A stretch of DNA of 64,000 nucleotides from Proteinivorax tanatarense (GTDB lineage Bacteria; Bacillota; Proteinivoracia; Proteinivoracales; Proteinivoracaceae), in the NCBI RefSeq assembly GCF_040267685.1, contig NZ_CP158367.1, positions 2,108,001 to 2,172,000 of the forward strand, in the 5' to 3' direction. Both the position numbers and the translations under genes were made by a program. Each line of letters starts with the position of its first letter. Position 1 is the stretch's first letter. Below the pieces are notes generated by a model. That model worked only from the letters and a program-made list of their open reading frames with translations. It did no database searches and was not told where the DNA came from. Positions 1-9,006 of this stretch are shown here, piece by piece.

Positions 1-35
1 TCTTTCACAAACTAGAATAAAAAGGAGAGATTAAC

Positions 36-590
36 TTGTCACTTTTTACACATATATTTGATTTATTTTATTCCGTTACCAATGATTATGGTTTAACTAT
101 TATTGCATATACTTTATTAGTCCGTTTAGCTATGCTTCCCCTTACAATAAAACAGAAAAAATCTATGGGAAAGACAAAAAACTTAGTTAATAAAACTAAA
201 CTACAGAGTGATAATAAGCAACCTAAGCCGAGTTTAGCACCTCTTTTACTATTTGTACAAGCACCTATATATATAATGATGTTTAGGGTTTTTTCAACAA
301 ATGTAGTTAGTACTGGGTCATTTCTTTTGCCTTGGATAACAAATTTGTCCTCACCTGATCCATACTATATTTTACCTATTCTTTACATTATAATACAACT
401 TATGCCCAACTTTTTGGTTTCATTGGATATAATAAAAAATGCCTCTGTACCCAAATTTTCTAAATCAATGATTGTACTACCAGTTATTATGTCAGTGTTA
501 TTTATTTCAAAACTTCCAGCTTCATTATGTCTTTATATGCTTACAAATAATTTTGCCTCAACATTAGAAAAAATTTTTATCAATGTTTAA
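36..590 (+). CDS. YidC/Oxa1-like membrane insertase, short divergent paralogue
   Basis: A 184-residue integral membrane protein of the YidC/Oxa1 insertase family, which helps proteins enter the cytoplasmic membrane. The family core is visible near the N-terminus (residues 20-45: a transmembrane helix ending in LPLTIKQKKSM, with R30 placed like the groove arginine). Further hydrophobic segments follow at about 72-90, 112-132 and 145-165. The start is TTG at 36, preceded by AAAGGAG. It is shorter than usual clostridial YidC (about 220-260 residues): the cytoplasmic coiled-coil hairpin after TM1 is reduced to about 25 polar residues, and there is no lipoprotein signal. Probably a second, specialised copy. 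Only 35 bases of upstream sequence are in the window. Confidence 0.7.
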   Translation: MSLFTHIFDLFYSVTNDYGLTIIAYTLLVRLAMLPLTIKQKKSMGKTKNLVNKTKLQSDNKQPKPSLAPLLLFVQAPIYIMMFRVFSTNVVSTGSFLLPWITNLSSPDPYYILPILYIIIQLMPNFLVSLDIIKNASVPKFSKSMIVLPVIMSVLFISKLPASLCLYMLTNNFASTLEKIFINV

Positions 591-662
591 TGGGTTATAG
601 CTTTACAAAAAGTGGTAAAGGCTTCTTTCAGAAAATACACCGTCAATAACTTATTATAAGCC

Positions 663-703
663 AAAATCCTAAGAAAGTTTTTAACTACTTTCTTAGGATT
701 TTT
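663..703. terminator. bidirectional intrinsic terminator
   Basis: Near-perfect inverted repeat (AAAATCCTAAGAAAGT and its complement) with T-runs on both sides. It sits between the converging yidC-like gene and the 3' end of the cobalamin operon. Confidence 0.8.
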
Positions 704-713
704 ATTGTAATGT

Positions 714-1241
714 TTATTTTTCTATACCCTCTCGAGATGTTACTCCACTATCATAATAATGTCTGATTTTATTCATTTCTGTTATTAAGTCTCCCCGTTC
801 TTTAATTGCTGCAGGGACATTTCTTCCTGTTAGGATAATTTCTAAACTTTCCGGCTTGTTATCCAAAAAATCACAAACTTGTTCTTCTGATAATAGTTCA
901 TTTTTTAGAGCACCCATAATCTCATCCAGTATTAACACATCACAGTTTTGTTTTTTGATGTATTCCACAAACTCAGCCCATTCTTTTTGGGTTTGCTTTT
1001 TTAGGTCTTCCTGTTCTAATTCTGTAAGATTCCAAAAAAGTTTTTTTGCTTCTGCAAGTCTATAAAGTCTAATATTCTCAAAGCGCTTTATACTTTCCTC
1101 TTCACCTGTATACATTCCTTTTAAAAACTGTACAAAAGTTACGTGAAACCCTCTTCCCGCCGCTCTAAAAGCTAAACCTAATGCAGCAGTTGTTTTTCCT
1201 TTCCCTTCACCGGTATAAATTTGAATATACCCTTTTTCCAT
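714..1241 (-). CDS. cobO: corrinoid adenosyltransferase (CobO/BtuR type)
   Basis: Transfers the adenosyl group of ATP to cob(I)alamin/cobinamide to make the coenzyme form. The nucleotide loop TGEGKGKTTAALGLA is near the N-terminus, followed by the family's RAAGRG motif, and VLILDEIMGAL is in the middle. At about 175 residues it has the normal length for BtuR/CobO. The ATG at 1241 is chosen because GGAGAGGAGA lies at a good distance before it; an in-frame start at 1259 would lie inside the upstream ABC gene without its own RBS. It overlaps the end of btuD by about 35 bases and is the last gene of the B12 operon. Confidence 0.93.
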   Translation of the reverse strand: MEKGYIQIYTGEGKGKTTAALGLAFRAAGRGFHVTFVQFLKGMYTGEEESIKRFENIRLYRLAEAKKLFWNLTELEQEDLKKQTQKEWAEFVEYIKKQNCDVLILDEIMGALKNELLSEEQVCDFLDNKPESLEIILTGRNVPAAIKERGDLITEMNKIRHYYDSGVTSREGIEK

Positions 1242-2037
1242 ATTGAGTCTCCTCTCCATGTTTCCCCATTGGTATGATATGTGGCTTATTAGTTATGGGA
1301 TTTTTTATTATACAGCATTTTGCCTTATAAACCTTTTCTATAGCCTCCTCAGTAATCACCTTTTCAGCAACACCAAGGTCCCTTATTTTACCCTCGTTAA
1401 GTAAAATTAAAAAATCACTATATTGTGCTGCCATATTAATATCATGCAACACAGAAATTACCGTTAACTGCTTTTCTTTGCATAAATATGAAATTGTATC
1501 TAGCAGTTCTAGTTGATGATGTATATCCAAGTGAGATATTGGCTCATCTAATAGCAGAATGTCCGTTTGTTGAACTATTGCTCTGGCAACAACTACCCGC
1601 TGTCTTTCCCCACCACTTAGTGTTTTTACTGATTTATCTTTAAACTTCCATGTGTTAGTCATTATCATTGCTTCTTTAGCTATTTCAAAATCTTTTTTTC
1701 CTTCTACCTCAAATCTTTTTAGATACGGTGCTCTTCCCATCATTACAATATCTAGTACAGTAAAGTCAAAATCAATTTTTGTTTCTTGCGGTACGCAGGC
1801 TACTCTAGTCGCCATATCCTGCGAGGACATAACAGTTATATCTTTATTATCTATATATATTGATTCTTTATCAGGTTCCAAAATCTTTAATATATTTTTA
1901 AGCATGGTAGTCTTTCCAGACCCGTTTGGTCCTAAAATACTATAAAACTTGCCTTTTTCAACCTTAAAACTAACCCCGTCTAGCACAATTTCTTGCCCAT
2001 ATCGCCAGTTTAAGTCATTTACTGCTATTTCTGACAT
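1207..2037 (-). CDS. btuD: cobalamin/corrinoid ABC transporter ATP-binding protein
   Basis: ATPase of a FecCDE-type importer, here for corrinoids judging by the operon. Walker A is GPNGSGKTT (residues about 37-45), the Q-loop is VPQETK, the ABC signature is LSGGERQRVVVARA, Walker B is ILLLDEP, and the switch histidine is in VLHDIN. At 276 residues it has normal length. The start at 2037 overlaps the btuC stop by one base, so translation is coupled; AAAGGGG lies upstream. Gene context (btuF, btuC, cobO and an upstream B12 riboswitch) makes cobalamin/cobinamide the likely substrate rather than iron-siderophore, which cannot be excluded from this protein alone. Confidence 0.88.
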   Translation of the reverse strand: MSEIAVNDLNWRYGQEIVLDGVSFKVEKGKFYSILGPNGSGKTTMLKNILKILEPDKESIYIDNKDITVMSSQDMATRVACVPQETKIDFDFTVLDIVMMGRAPYLKRFEVEGKKDFEIAKEAMIMTNTWKFKDKSVKTLSGGERQRVVVARAIVQQTDILLLDEPISHLDIHHQLELLDTISYLCKEKQLTVISVLHDINMAAQYSDFLILLNEGKIRDLGVAEKVITEEAIEKVYKAKCCIIKNPITNKPHIIPMGKHGEETQYGKRVYSNLYR

Positions 2038-3092
2038 TAAATTACCCCTTTCTTTTTAGTTTTATATAGTAAATATAAAAAATAAGGAGAGCCAAAAATA
2101 GCCGTTACTGCCCCCACTGGTATCTCAGTGGGAGAAACAAGAGTTCTCGCTAAAGTATCAGATATAATGAGGAAAATAGCCCCACCCAAGGCTGAAAAGG
2201 GTATAAGAATTCTGTGATCAGGCCCTAAAAGCATTCTTACGCCATGGGGGACTATTAAACCGACAAAACCAATTATTCCGCTTACTGAAACAGTAAAGGC
2301 TATCATTAAAGAAGAGGTTACTAAAAGAATTTTTTTAGTCTTGTCGGTTTCTACTCCTAGAGTTTTGGCAGACTCTTCTCCTACCATTATCAAATTTAAG
2401 TCTTTAGCATAAAAATAAACTAGAATTGATCCAATGATAACCACTGGCAATAAAGTTATCACCTGCTGCCAGCTAGCAGCTGCAACGCTACCCATCACCC
2501 AAAAAACTATACTTTCTATTTTGTCTCTATTGAAAATCATCATAACTGAAATTATTGAGGACAACATAGCACTAATAGCTATTCCAGCTAAAAGCAAAGC
2601 TGTTACAGGCACCTTTGTTCCCACTCTGGCTATGTTGTATACCACTAAAACTGTTGCAATGGCCCCAAGAAATGCCATTAAATTAATAAGGCCAATACCA
2701 GCAAAAGTTTTTTCAATTCCTATAACGATTGCTATAGTTGCTCCCAAAGCTGCCCCTGAGGATACTCCAACTACGTAAGGATCAGCCATGGGATTTTTAA
2801 ACATTCCTTGAAAGGTTGCTCCTACCACAGATAGGCTCATACCAACTAGGCCTGCTAAAACTATCCTAGGCAACCTAATCTGCCAAATAATAGTTCTATA
2901 TGTATCAGAGACCCCATCATCATAAAGATATTTGCCTATACCAGGTATTTTCTCAAAAACTACCTTTAGGCTTTGTCCAAAAGAAATATCTGCAACCCCT
3001 AATGTACTTACATATATAATTAACACAAATGTAATAAGTAAAATTATGCAAAAAAGTGTCTTATAGTACTTTATCTTTTCAACAAAGCTCAT
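2037..3092 (-). CDS. btuC: cobalamin/corrinoid ABC transporter permease
   Basis: FecCD/BtuC-family permease of 351 residues with about ten hydrophobic helices. Family hallmarks are seen: LRLPRIVLAGLVGMSLSVVG-type motifs near residues 70-90, the loop GMFKNPMADPYVVGVSSGA around 96-114, and GFVGLIVPHGVRMLLGPDH near 270-290, which contacts the ATPase. It would carry the substrate passed on by BtuF, driven by BtuD. It lies 8 bases downstream of btuF and overlaps btuD by one base. Confidence 0.9.
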   Translation of the reverse strand: MSFVEKIKYYKTLFCIILLITFVLIIYVSTLGVADISFGQSLKVVFEKIPGIGKYLYDDGVSDTYRTIIWQIRLPRIVLAGLVGMSLSVVGATFQGMFKNPMADPYVVGVSSGAALGATIAIVIGIEKTFAGIGLINLMAFLGAIATVLVVYNIARVGTKVPVTALLLAGIAISAMLSSIISVMMIFNRDKIESIVFWVMGSVAAASWQQVITLLPVVIIGSILVYFYAKDLNLIMVGEESAKTLGVETDKTKKILLVTSSLMIAFTVSVSGIIGFVGLIVPHGVRMLLGPDHRILIPFSALGGAIFLIISDTLARTLVSPTEIPVGAVTAIFGSPYFLYLLYKTKKKGVI

Positions 3093-3100
3093 GTTAATAC

Positions 3101-4039
3101 CTACTTAAAAACGTCTGGGTGAACAATTTTTGCTAGTTGCTTTAATCCTTCAGCTATTCGTGGTCCTTGTCGATCCAATAAGTTATTATCAATCTCATAC
3201 ACTCTTTCTTCTTTCACAGCTGTCAATTCTTTATATCCACTCGCCTCCATTATGCCCTCTTTAGCATTGTTATGTTTCGAAACTATCAACATATCAGGGT
3301 CTTGCTCCACAAGCCTTTCTAAACTATAGTTCCATCCTTCTATCTCACTAGCTACGTTTTCAGCGGAAACCATTTCAATAATCTCATTGATAAATGTATC
3401 CCCTCCGGCAGTGAAGTCTCCATGTTCTCCATATCCTACAACATAATATATTCGTGGGTTAGGTTGATCTTGTACTTTTTCTGTCACTTGCTCAATTGTT
3501 TCTTCCATTTCACTTACTAATTCTTCAGCCTCTTTATTAGCATCTAAAATTTTACCAAGTTTCTCTATAACATGATAAACACCTTCAAAGCTATCTTGAG
3601 GATTCAATAGCACCACTTTAATGTCAAGCTCTGTCAGTTTGTTATATACATCTTCGCTAAAGTGCGTAGAAGCTACAACCACATCAGGTTCTAGTTCGAC
3701 AATCTTTTCTATGTTAGGCTCTTGCAATGTGCCTATAGACTCTATTTGTCCAACTTCATTAGGATAATCACAAAAATCAGTTCTACCTACTAAATAATCT
3801 TCCTGTCCTAAAGCAAAAATAGTTTCAGTGATACTAGGTGCAACGGTTATTATTCTCTCTGGTTTTTCTTCTAAAGTTACTTCATTATCGTAAGAATCAG
3901 TAATTGTTAATGGAAATTCTGTACTTTCTATTTCCATAGACACATCTTCATCTTTATCTCCAGCTCCTTGACATCCTCCCATAAATAATAGGCCTAGCAT
4001 ACTCATTAATAAAATAAAGGTTGTTAATTTTTTGTTCAT
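3101..4039 (-). CDS. btuF: cobalamin/corrinoid-binding lipoprotein of ABC transporter
   Basis: Substrate-binding protein of the BtuCDF importer, anchored outside the membrane. A lipoprotein signal is seen at the N-terminus, ending in the lipobox LFMGGC. Then comes a PBP-III (TroA/BtuF-like) fold: the ERIITVAPSITETIFALG motif starts the first lobe, and TDFCDYP and VELEPDVVVAS follow. The ATG at 4039 (MNKKLT) is chosen because AGGGAG lies 8 bases upstream; the longer GTG frame at 4048 begins inside that RBS. Neighbours are pduX upstream and btuC downstream in one operon. Confidence 0.9.
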   Translation of the reverse strand: MNKKLTTFILLMSMLGLLFMGGCQGAGDKDEDVSMEIESTEFPLTITDSYDNEVTLEEKPERIITVAPSITETIFALGQEDYLVGRTDFCDYPNEVGQIESIGTLQEPNIEKIVELEPDVVVASTHFSEDVYNKLTELDIKVVLLNPQDSFEGVYHVIEKLGKILDANKEAEELVSEMEETIEQVTEKVQDQPNPRIYYVVGYGEHGDFTAGGDTFINEIIEMVSAENVASEIEGWNYSLERLVEQDPDMLIVSKHNNAKEGIMEASGYKELTAVKEERVYEIDNNLLDRQGPRIAEGLKQLAKIVHPDVFK

Positions 4040-4058
4040 CTTATCCACTCCCTAAGAA

Positions 4059-4913
4059 TTATAAAATTTTTGCTCCACCCTCAGTGGAACTTAATTGATA
4101 CACTTTTTGAAAATCAAACTTTGCTCTTGATGTTAATAGGTTTTTAAACCTATCAACATCAAATTTATCATCATGTAAAACTCCACATACTGTGCCGCTA
4201 TGGGCAATGTTTACTCCGTATGCGCCACATTCTACTGCTAACTCATTTAAATCATTATAGTACGACCTCATTAAAATTTTTTGATTTTTTTGGGCGCTTT
4301 TTGTTGCTGCTTTTGCTATAAATTCAAGTTTTTTTTCCTTCACCCCCTTTATTAAGCAACTTAATTCTCCCTCGACTATGGGAAGAGCTCTCCCTTCTAC
4401 CTTTTTATGAAATTCTTCTGTTTTAATAAATGAATCTTTTTCTAAAACTAAAACAGAAAAAGAGGGAACGTCACCTAACTGTTCTATTAAGCTTCCTGTT
4501 ACATGGTCAAACAAGGTAAGCTTGTTAAACAATGTACTATCAGTTGGTTCTACCTGTGTTAATAAATGAGCTAAAAATACTTCATCTAGTTTATCCCCTA
4601 GCAGGTGGGCCACCCCAGTTACCGCTGCGGACATATCAGCTGTGCTACTAGCCATTCCCTTAGCTTTAGGGATATGAGATTTTATTGAAACATGTATTTT
4701 TGATAAAAGGTTTTGTTGAGAAACACTAGTAAGATATAAATCTATTGCTTTGTGGACTTTTGGAGGCAAAATCGATACATTTCTACTACCCTCTATACTA
4801 ACTTGTACTGTGGAAAAAAGATTAACAGGATATGAGACAAGCATCTGTCTGCCATTTATTTTTCCTTGTATTAACTCTCCGCAGGAACCGGGAGCTTGTA
4901 CTATAACTTTCAC
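4059..4913 (-). CDS. pduX: L-threonine kinase of cobalamin synthesis (GHMP family)
   Basis: PduX-type GHMP kinase that makes L-threonine O-3-phosphate, the substrate of CobD for the aminopropanol arm of B12. The N-terminal APGSCGELIQG is the family signature, and the GHMP ATP motif is KAKGMASSTADMSAA (about residues 88-102). At 284 residues it is close to Salmonella PduX. The start is GTG at 4913, overlapping the cobD stop (GTGA), so the two enzymes of consecutive steps are translationally coupled. Function follows from family and context; other GHMP kinases are less likely. Confidence 0.85.
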   Translation of the reverse strand: MKVIVQAPGSCGELIQGKINGRQMLVSYPVNLFSTVQVSIEGSRNVSILPPKVHKAIDLYLTSVSQQNLLSKIHVSIKSHIPKAKGMASSTADMSAAVTGVAHLLGDKLDEVFLAHLLTQVEPTDSTLFNKLTLFDHVTGSLIEQLGDVPSFSVLVLEKDSFIKTEEFHKKVEGRALPIVEGELSCLIKGVKEKKLEFIAKAATKSAQKNQKILMRSYYNDLNELAVECGAYGVNIAHSGTVCGVLHDDKFDVDRFKNLLTSRAKFDFQKVYQLSSTEGGAKIL

Positions 4914-5962
4914 ATTAAAACTTCTTTTAAAGCTTTAATTAGTTGTTGATTTGCCTCTCTATCTTTAACAGCTACTCGAAAGTGATATTTTGTTAGTCCT
5001 GTAAATCCCTGTGGGACCCTAATGAGTATTTTTTTCTTTAGCAGATTTTCCTTTATTTGGAACGCTGTTAATTTTTTTGACTTAAGTAATAAGAAGTTAG
5101 CCTCACTGGGCACAACAGCAACCCCTTTAATTAACTTTAATTGATTAAATAAGTATTTCCTCTCTTCTTCCACCCACAAACGGGATTTGGCGATGTATTG
5201 TTTGTCTTTAAAAACTTGTAAGCCAGCCAATTCCGCCAAAGAATTTACACTCCAAGGTTCCATTTTCTCCTTAACACTAGCAGCCAATCTACTATCTCCT
5301 ACAACACCATAACCCAATCTAACACCGGGAATACCAAAAAACTTAGTGGCAGCCCTTATTACAATTATATTTGGGTGCTGGATTAACTTAGGAACCACGC
5401 TTGTTAAAGGATATTGTTGTGAAAATTCTATAAAGGATTCATCAACCAGTAGCCAACTCTCTTTTTCTTTTAGCCTTTGTGCTAACGATGTAATTAAAGC
5501 TGGGTCTAGTAACGTTCCAGTAGGATTATTAGGATTACATAACACCATCAGCGAGTTGCTAGTGATATTTTCATAAATACTATTTAAATTTAATGAACCG
5601 TCTTCTCTAAAAGCTACTATCTCTTTATAAGGTTTGTTGTTAACTTTAGCTGCTCTTTTATATTCTGAAAAAGTTGGGCAGGGAATAATTATCTCGTTTA
5701 CATTTGAGGCTGAGACTACTTTATAGATAATTTCTACTGCACCATTTCCAACAACAATATGATTTATATCACCAATGCATAGATATTTAGCAATTGCATC
5801 CCTCACTTTTTTATAGCTTATATCAGGATATCTTGAGAAAACTTCTAAATTGTCCATTAAACTGACTTTTAAAGACTGGGGCACTCCAAAAGGATTTATA
5901 TTAGAACTGAAATCAATAATCTCTTTATCGTATTTATAAATGTCTCCTCCATGATAATTCAT
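4910..5962 (-). CDS. cobD: threonine-phosphate decarboxylase
   Basis: PLP enzyme of the HisC-like aminotransferase fold that decarboxylates L-threonine phosphate to aminopropanol phosphate for attachment by CbiB. It starts with the CobD-typical HGG..YKY and DFSSNINPFG motifs. CNPNNPTG and the PLP-lysine region RAATKFFGIPGVRLGYG (about residue 209) are present. At 350 residues it has normal length. GAGAGGAG lies before ATG 5962. The final codons overlap pduX by 4 bases. A histidinol-phosphate aminotransferase is the alternative reading, but position between cbiB and pduX argues for CobD. Confidence 0.88.
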   Translation of the reverse strand: MNYHGGDIYKYDKEIIDFSSNINPFGVPQSLKVSLMDNLEVFSRYPDISYKKVRDAIAKYLCIGDINHIVVGNGAVEIIYKVVSASNVNEIIIPCPTFSEYKRAAKVNNKPYKEIVAFREDGSLNLNSIYENITSNSLMVLCNPNNPTGTLLDPALITSLAQRLKEKESWLLVDESFIEFSQQYPLTSVVPKLIQHPNIIVIRAATKFFGIPGVRLGYGVVGDSRLAASVKEKMEPWSVNSLAELAGLQVFKDKQYIAKSRLWVEEERKYLFNQLKLIKGVAVVPSEANFLLLKSKKLTAFQIKENLLKKKILIRVPQGFTGLTKYHFRVAVKDREANQQLIKALKEVLM

Positions 5963-5976
5963 TGGACTCTCCTCTC

Positions 5977-6918
5977 TTAAAACAAAAAGGTAATGGTTGT
6001 TAATATAATCAGCATTAAAAAAGTAGAGGTATACATCAACACGTTCATCCTTTTAATATCATAAACTTCTATGGACTTAAGTGAGTCTCCCATACTTGGT
6101 TTTTTTACTAAATTGTTTCCATAATAACAGGGTCCCCCCAATTTTATACCTAACGCACCTGCTGCTGCAGCTTCTGGGAAACCAGCATTTGGACTTAAAT
6201 GACTGGAATTATCTCTCACCATAATTCTCCAACTATTTTTTGCATCTCTTTTTAAAAGTATAGAAGCCAAAAATATTAGTACACCAGTTAGTCTAGCCGG
6301 CAAATAATTTGCGATATCGTCAGTTTTAGCCGATGCCCAACCAAAAAACTTATACTTATCATTGTTATATCCAACCATTGAGTCTAGGGTGTTAATTCCT
6401 TTATATGTTAAAGCTAAAGGTGCTCCCCCTATAAAAGCGTATAATATAGGTGCAATTACTCCATCAGATAAATTTTCCGCCACTGTTTCTATTGCACCTT
6501 TTGCAATTTCTTCCTCTGTAAGTTGTGTTGTGTCCCTGCCCACTATATAAGACAAGTACAACCTTGCTTGGTTTATATTTTTGTCCTTTAATGCATAATA
6601 AACCTTCATGCTCTCCATCATCAAACTTTTAGGTGCTATAGCAGTCCATAGAAGAACAATATTTATAAAAATATAAAAATAGAAATTGATAGCTGCACTC
6701 CCTCGAACAATAAATATAGAAATGATATAAGTTAATAATATAGTAGATATTGTCAAAAAAATTCCTGCAATTTTCAGTCCTTCTTTACTTGTAACAAACT
6801 TCCTTGTCGTTTGCTCAAATACTACTATATACTTTCCCATGATTCTGACAGGATGGTAAAACCAGTATGGATCACCAATAAATATATCCAGTACAAAAGC
6901 TATCCATAAACTACCCAT
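5977..6918 (-). CDS. cbiB: adenosylcobinamide-phosphate synthase
   Basis: Membrane enzyme joining adenosylcobyric acid and aminopropanol (phosphate). After the ATG at 6918 the protein has the typical start MGSLWIAFVLDIFIGDP, then HPVRIMG. It also has the conserved ETVAENLSDGVIAPILY, ANYLPARLT and PNAGFPEAAAAGALG motifs. Several hydrophobic helices are evident, including one at the C-terminus. I prefer ATG 6918, preceded by GAGGAAGG, to the in-frame TTG at 6933. It overlaps the cbiP stop by 8 bases. Salmonella CbiB has about the same length. Confidence 0.92.
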   Translation of the reverse strand: MGSLWIAFVLDIFIGDPYWFYHPVRIMGKYIVVFEQTTRKFVTSKEGLKIAGIFLTISTILLTYIISIFIVRGSAAINFYFYIFINIVLLWTAIAPKSLMMESMKVYYALKDKNINQARLYLSYIVGRDTTQLTEEEIAKGAIETVAENLSDGVIAPILYAFIGGAPLALTYKGINTLDSMVGYNNDKYKFFGWASAKTDDIANYLPARLTGVLIFLASILLKRDAKNSWRIMVRDNSSHLSPNAGFPEAAAAGALGIKLGGPCYYGNNLVKKPSMGDSLKSIEVYDIKRMNVLMYTSTFLMLIILTTITFLF

Positions 6919-8410
6919 TAATACCTTCCTCAATTATTTTATAAACAGCACTAACATCAATATTCTCTCTAACTATTTTTTCAAGCTTATTTAACTCTCT
7001 TTCTCTAAAAACCCAAAAATCTTCTATAAACTGATGGGACAACTCTTTACCTCTGCTGCTCCTCACTTTATTTAGCAATCTTTTTGTAAACTCTCCATTA
7101 TCAAAAATACCATGTAAATAAGTTCCAAAAACATCTTTTTCCTCGTTAACGGCTCCTTCTCGGTATTTTAATTTACCATTTCCTGAATTTACTGTTGTCA
7201 AGTAACTGCCTTCAGAAAGCTTAGACTTCCCCATATGAATTTGATAACCTCTGATGCTACATCCAAAAATATTATCCATGCCGTTAGAAATAGTTGTAAC
7301 CTTTTGACTTTCAAACTCAGTAACTATAGGCAACAACCCTAGTCCTTCAACCTCAGATACACTTGACTCCACCATATTATCATCAACTATTTTATTTCCT
7401 AACATCTGAAATCCACCACAAATTCCAAAAATATAACTTCCCTTTTCCTTTGCCTTTAAAATTTTATCCGCCATTTTACTTTCTTTTATTTTTTCCAAGT
7501 CAGATATAGTGCTTTTACTGCCCGGTATTATAATTAAATCGGGATTGCCTAAAGGCTTATCTATATCTACATATCTCAAGCTCACCCCTTCATGAAGTTG
7601 CAGAGGATTAAAATCAGTAAAATTTGATATTTTAGGAAGTTTAATAATAGCAACATCCAAACTTTCTTTTGCATTTATGTGATTGCTCCATGTTATCGCG
7701 CTGTCTTCATCTTCTAAATTTAAGCTAAAGTGAGGTATTACACCAATCACCGGGACTCCCACCATGTTTTCTATCTGTTCTATCCCAGGCTTTAACAACT
7801 CCTTATCTCCACGAAATTTATTTATAATTATTCCTTTGACTCTATCTTTTTCATTTGGGCTTAAAAGCTCTAATGTGCCATATATCGATGCAAAAACTCC
7901 ACCTCTATCAATATCAGCTACTAGCACCACCGGAGAATTTGCCATTTCAGCCATCCCCATATTGACTATGTCATCCTTTTTTAAGTTTATTTCTGCTGGA
8001 CTTCCAGCTCCTTCTATAACAACTGCATCATTTTCTTCCGCTAGTGAGTTGTAGACTTCTTTAATCATCGCTTTAAGTTTAGGTTTATATTGATAGTACT
8101 CCATGGCGTTCATGCTTTCTTTTACTACACCGTTTAATATTACTTGAGACCTTTTATCAGCAGATGGTTTTAGCAAAATAGGGTTCATTTTTACGTTAGC
8201 TGTTTTTCTACATGCCTCTGCCTGCAGTGCTTGTGCCCTCCCAATTTCGTGTCCTTCCAAAGTTATATAGGAGTTTAAAGACATGTTTTGCGATTTAAAT
8301 GGGGCTACATTTAGACCATCTTCTGTTAAGATTCTACATATGGCAGCACTAAGTATGCTTTTCCCTACAGAAGAAGCTGTTCCTTGAAGCATTATACTCT
8401 TGTTTTTCAT
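6911..8410 (-). CDS. cbiP: cobyric acid synthase
   Basis: Glutamine-dependent amidase that amidates four carboxylates of adenosylcobyrinate a,c-diamide. The N-terminal ATPase domain begins IMLQGTASSVGKS. The C-terminal triad glutamine amidotransferase domain shows the catalytic cysteine in YIFGICGGFQMLG and the histidine in GTYLHGIFDN. At 499 residues it has typical CobQ/CbiP length. ATG 8410 has GGAGG 8 bases upstream and is preferred to a start at 8431, which would run into cobC. It sits between cobC and cbiB. Confidence 0.94.
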   Translation of the reverse strand: MKNKSIMLQGTASSVGKSILSAAICRILTEDGLNVAPFKSQNMSLNSYITLEGHEIGRAQALQAEACRKTANVKMNPILLKPSADKRSQVILNGVVKESMNAMEYYQYKPKLKAMIKEVYNSLAEENDAVVIEGAGSPAEINLKKDDIVNMGMAEMANSPVVLVADIDRGGVFASIYGTLELLSPNEKDRVKGIIINKFRGDKELLKPGIEQIENMVGVPVIGVIPHFSLNLEDEDSAITWSNHINAKESLDVAIIKLPKISNFTDFNPLQLHEGVSLRYVDIDKPLGNPDLIIIPGSKSTISDLEKIKESKMADKILKAKEKGSYIFGICGGFQMLGNKIVDDNMVESSVSEVEGLGLLPIVTEFESQKVTTISNGMDNIFGCSIRGYQIHMGKSKLSEGSYLTTVNSGNGKLKYREGAVNEEKDVFGTYLHGIFDNGEFTKRLLNKVRSSRGKELSHQFIEDFWVFRERELNKLEKIVRENIDVSAVYKIIEEGING

Positions 8411-8424
8411 ATATGCACCTCCAA

Positions 8425-9006
8425 TTAGCAATTCATTTTTTTTATAGTACAGTGCCCCTGATTAATTTCAAACAAACTATATTTTCCATGATCAAAAGTA
8501 AAATTCCAAAAAAGTGTTTCATTTTGACATAATAGTATCGAAGCTATAGCCTGTAAACAGCCTTTATGAGCCACTACCACAATTTTATTTGTATTTTTTT
8601 GTAAAAGATCGCCGGTTACATATTCTTTTACTCTTTTAAACATTTTAGCAAAGCTCTCTCCTCCAGGAGGCGCAGTATCTTTGAAGTCATTACACCATTT
8701 TTCCCACTCCATTGGATATTGAACTTTAATTGTTTCAAAATCTAAACCTTCCCACAATCCAAAATCTATTTCCACTAACTTAGATTCTAGAGTAATTTTA
8801 TTTGCAGTTATAATCTCAGCTGTTTGAATACAACGTTTCATAGGACTAGAGACCACTTCATCAAAGCAAATTTTAGACATCTTATTCTTTAAAAGATATG
8901 ACTGTCTTATACCTTTTGAGTTGAGGTCGCAGTCAATTCTTCCATAATAAACTCCCTTTTCATTCAAATCTGTAACCCCATGGCGTATTAAGTACAAATA
9001 TTGCAT
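8425..9006 (-). CDS. cobC: alpha-ribazole phosphatase-like histidine phosphatase
   Basis: Histidine phosphatase superfamily member of 193 residues. It has the phosphohistidine motif LIRHG at residues 6-10, the SSPMKRCIQTAEI segment, PPGGESF, and the second histidine in VVVAHKG. In cobalamin operons this family is CobC, which removes phosphate from alpha-ribazole 5'-phosphate or from adenosylcobalamin 5'-phosphate. AGGAGG precedes ATG 9006, which directly abuts the cobS stop. Specificity is inferred from the operon; phosphoglycerate-mutase-like phosphatases look similar. Confidence 0.82.
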   Translation of the reverse strand: MQYLYLIRHGVTDLNEKGVYYGRIDCDLNSKGIRQSYLLKNKMSKICFDEVVSSPMKRCIQTAEIITANKITLESKLVEIDFGLWEGLDFETIKVQYPMEWEKWCNDFKDTAPPGGESFAKMFKRVKEYVTGDLLQKNTNKIVVVAHKGCLQAIASILLCQNETLFWNFTFDHGKYSLFEINQGHCTIKKMNC

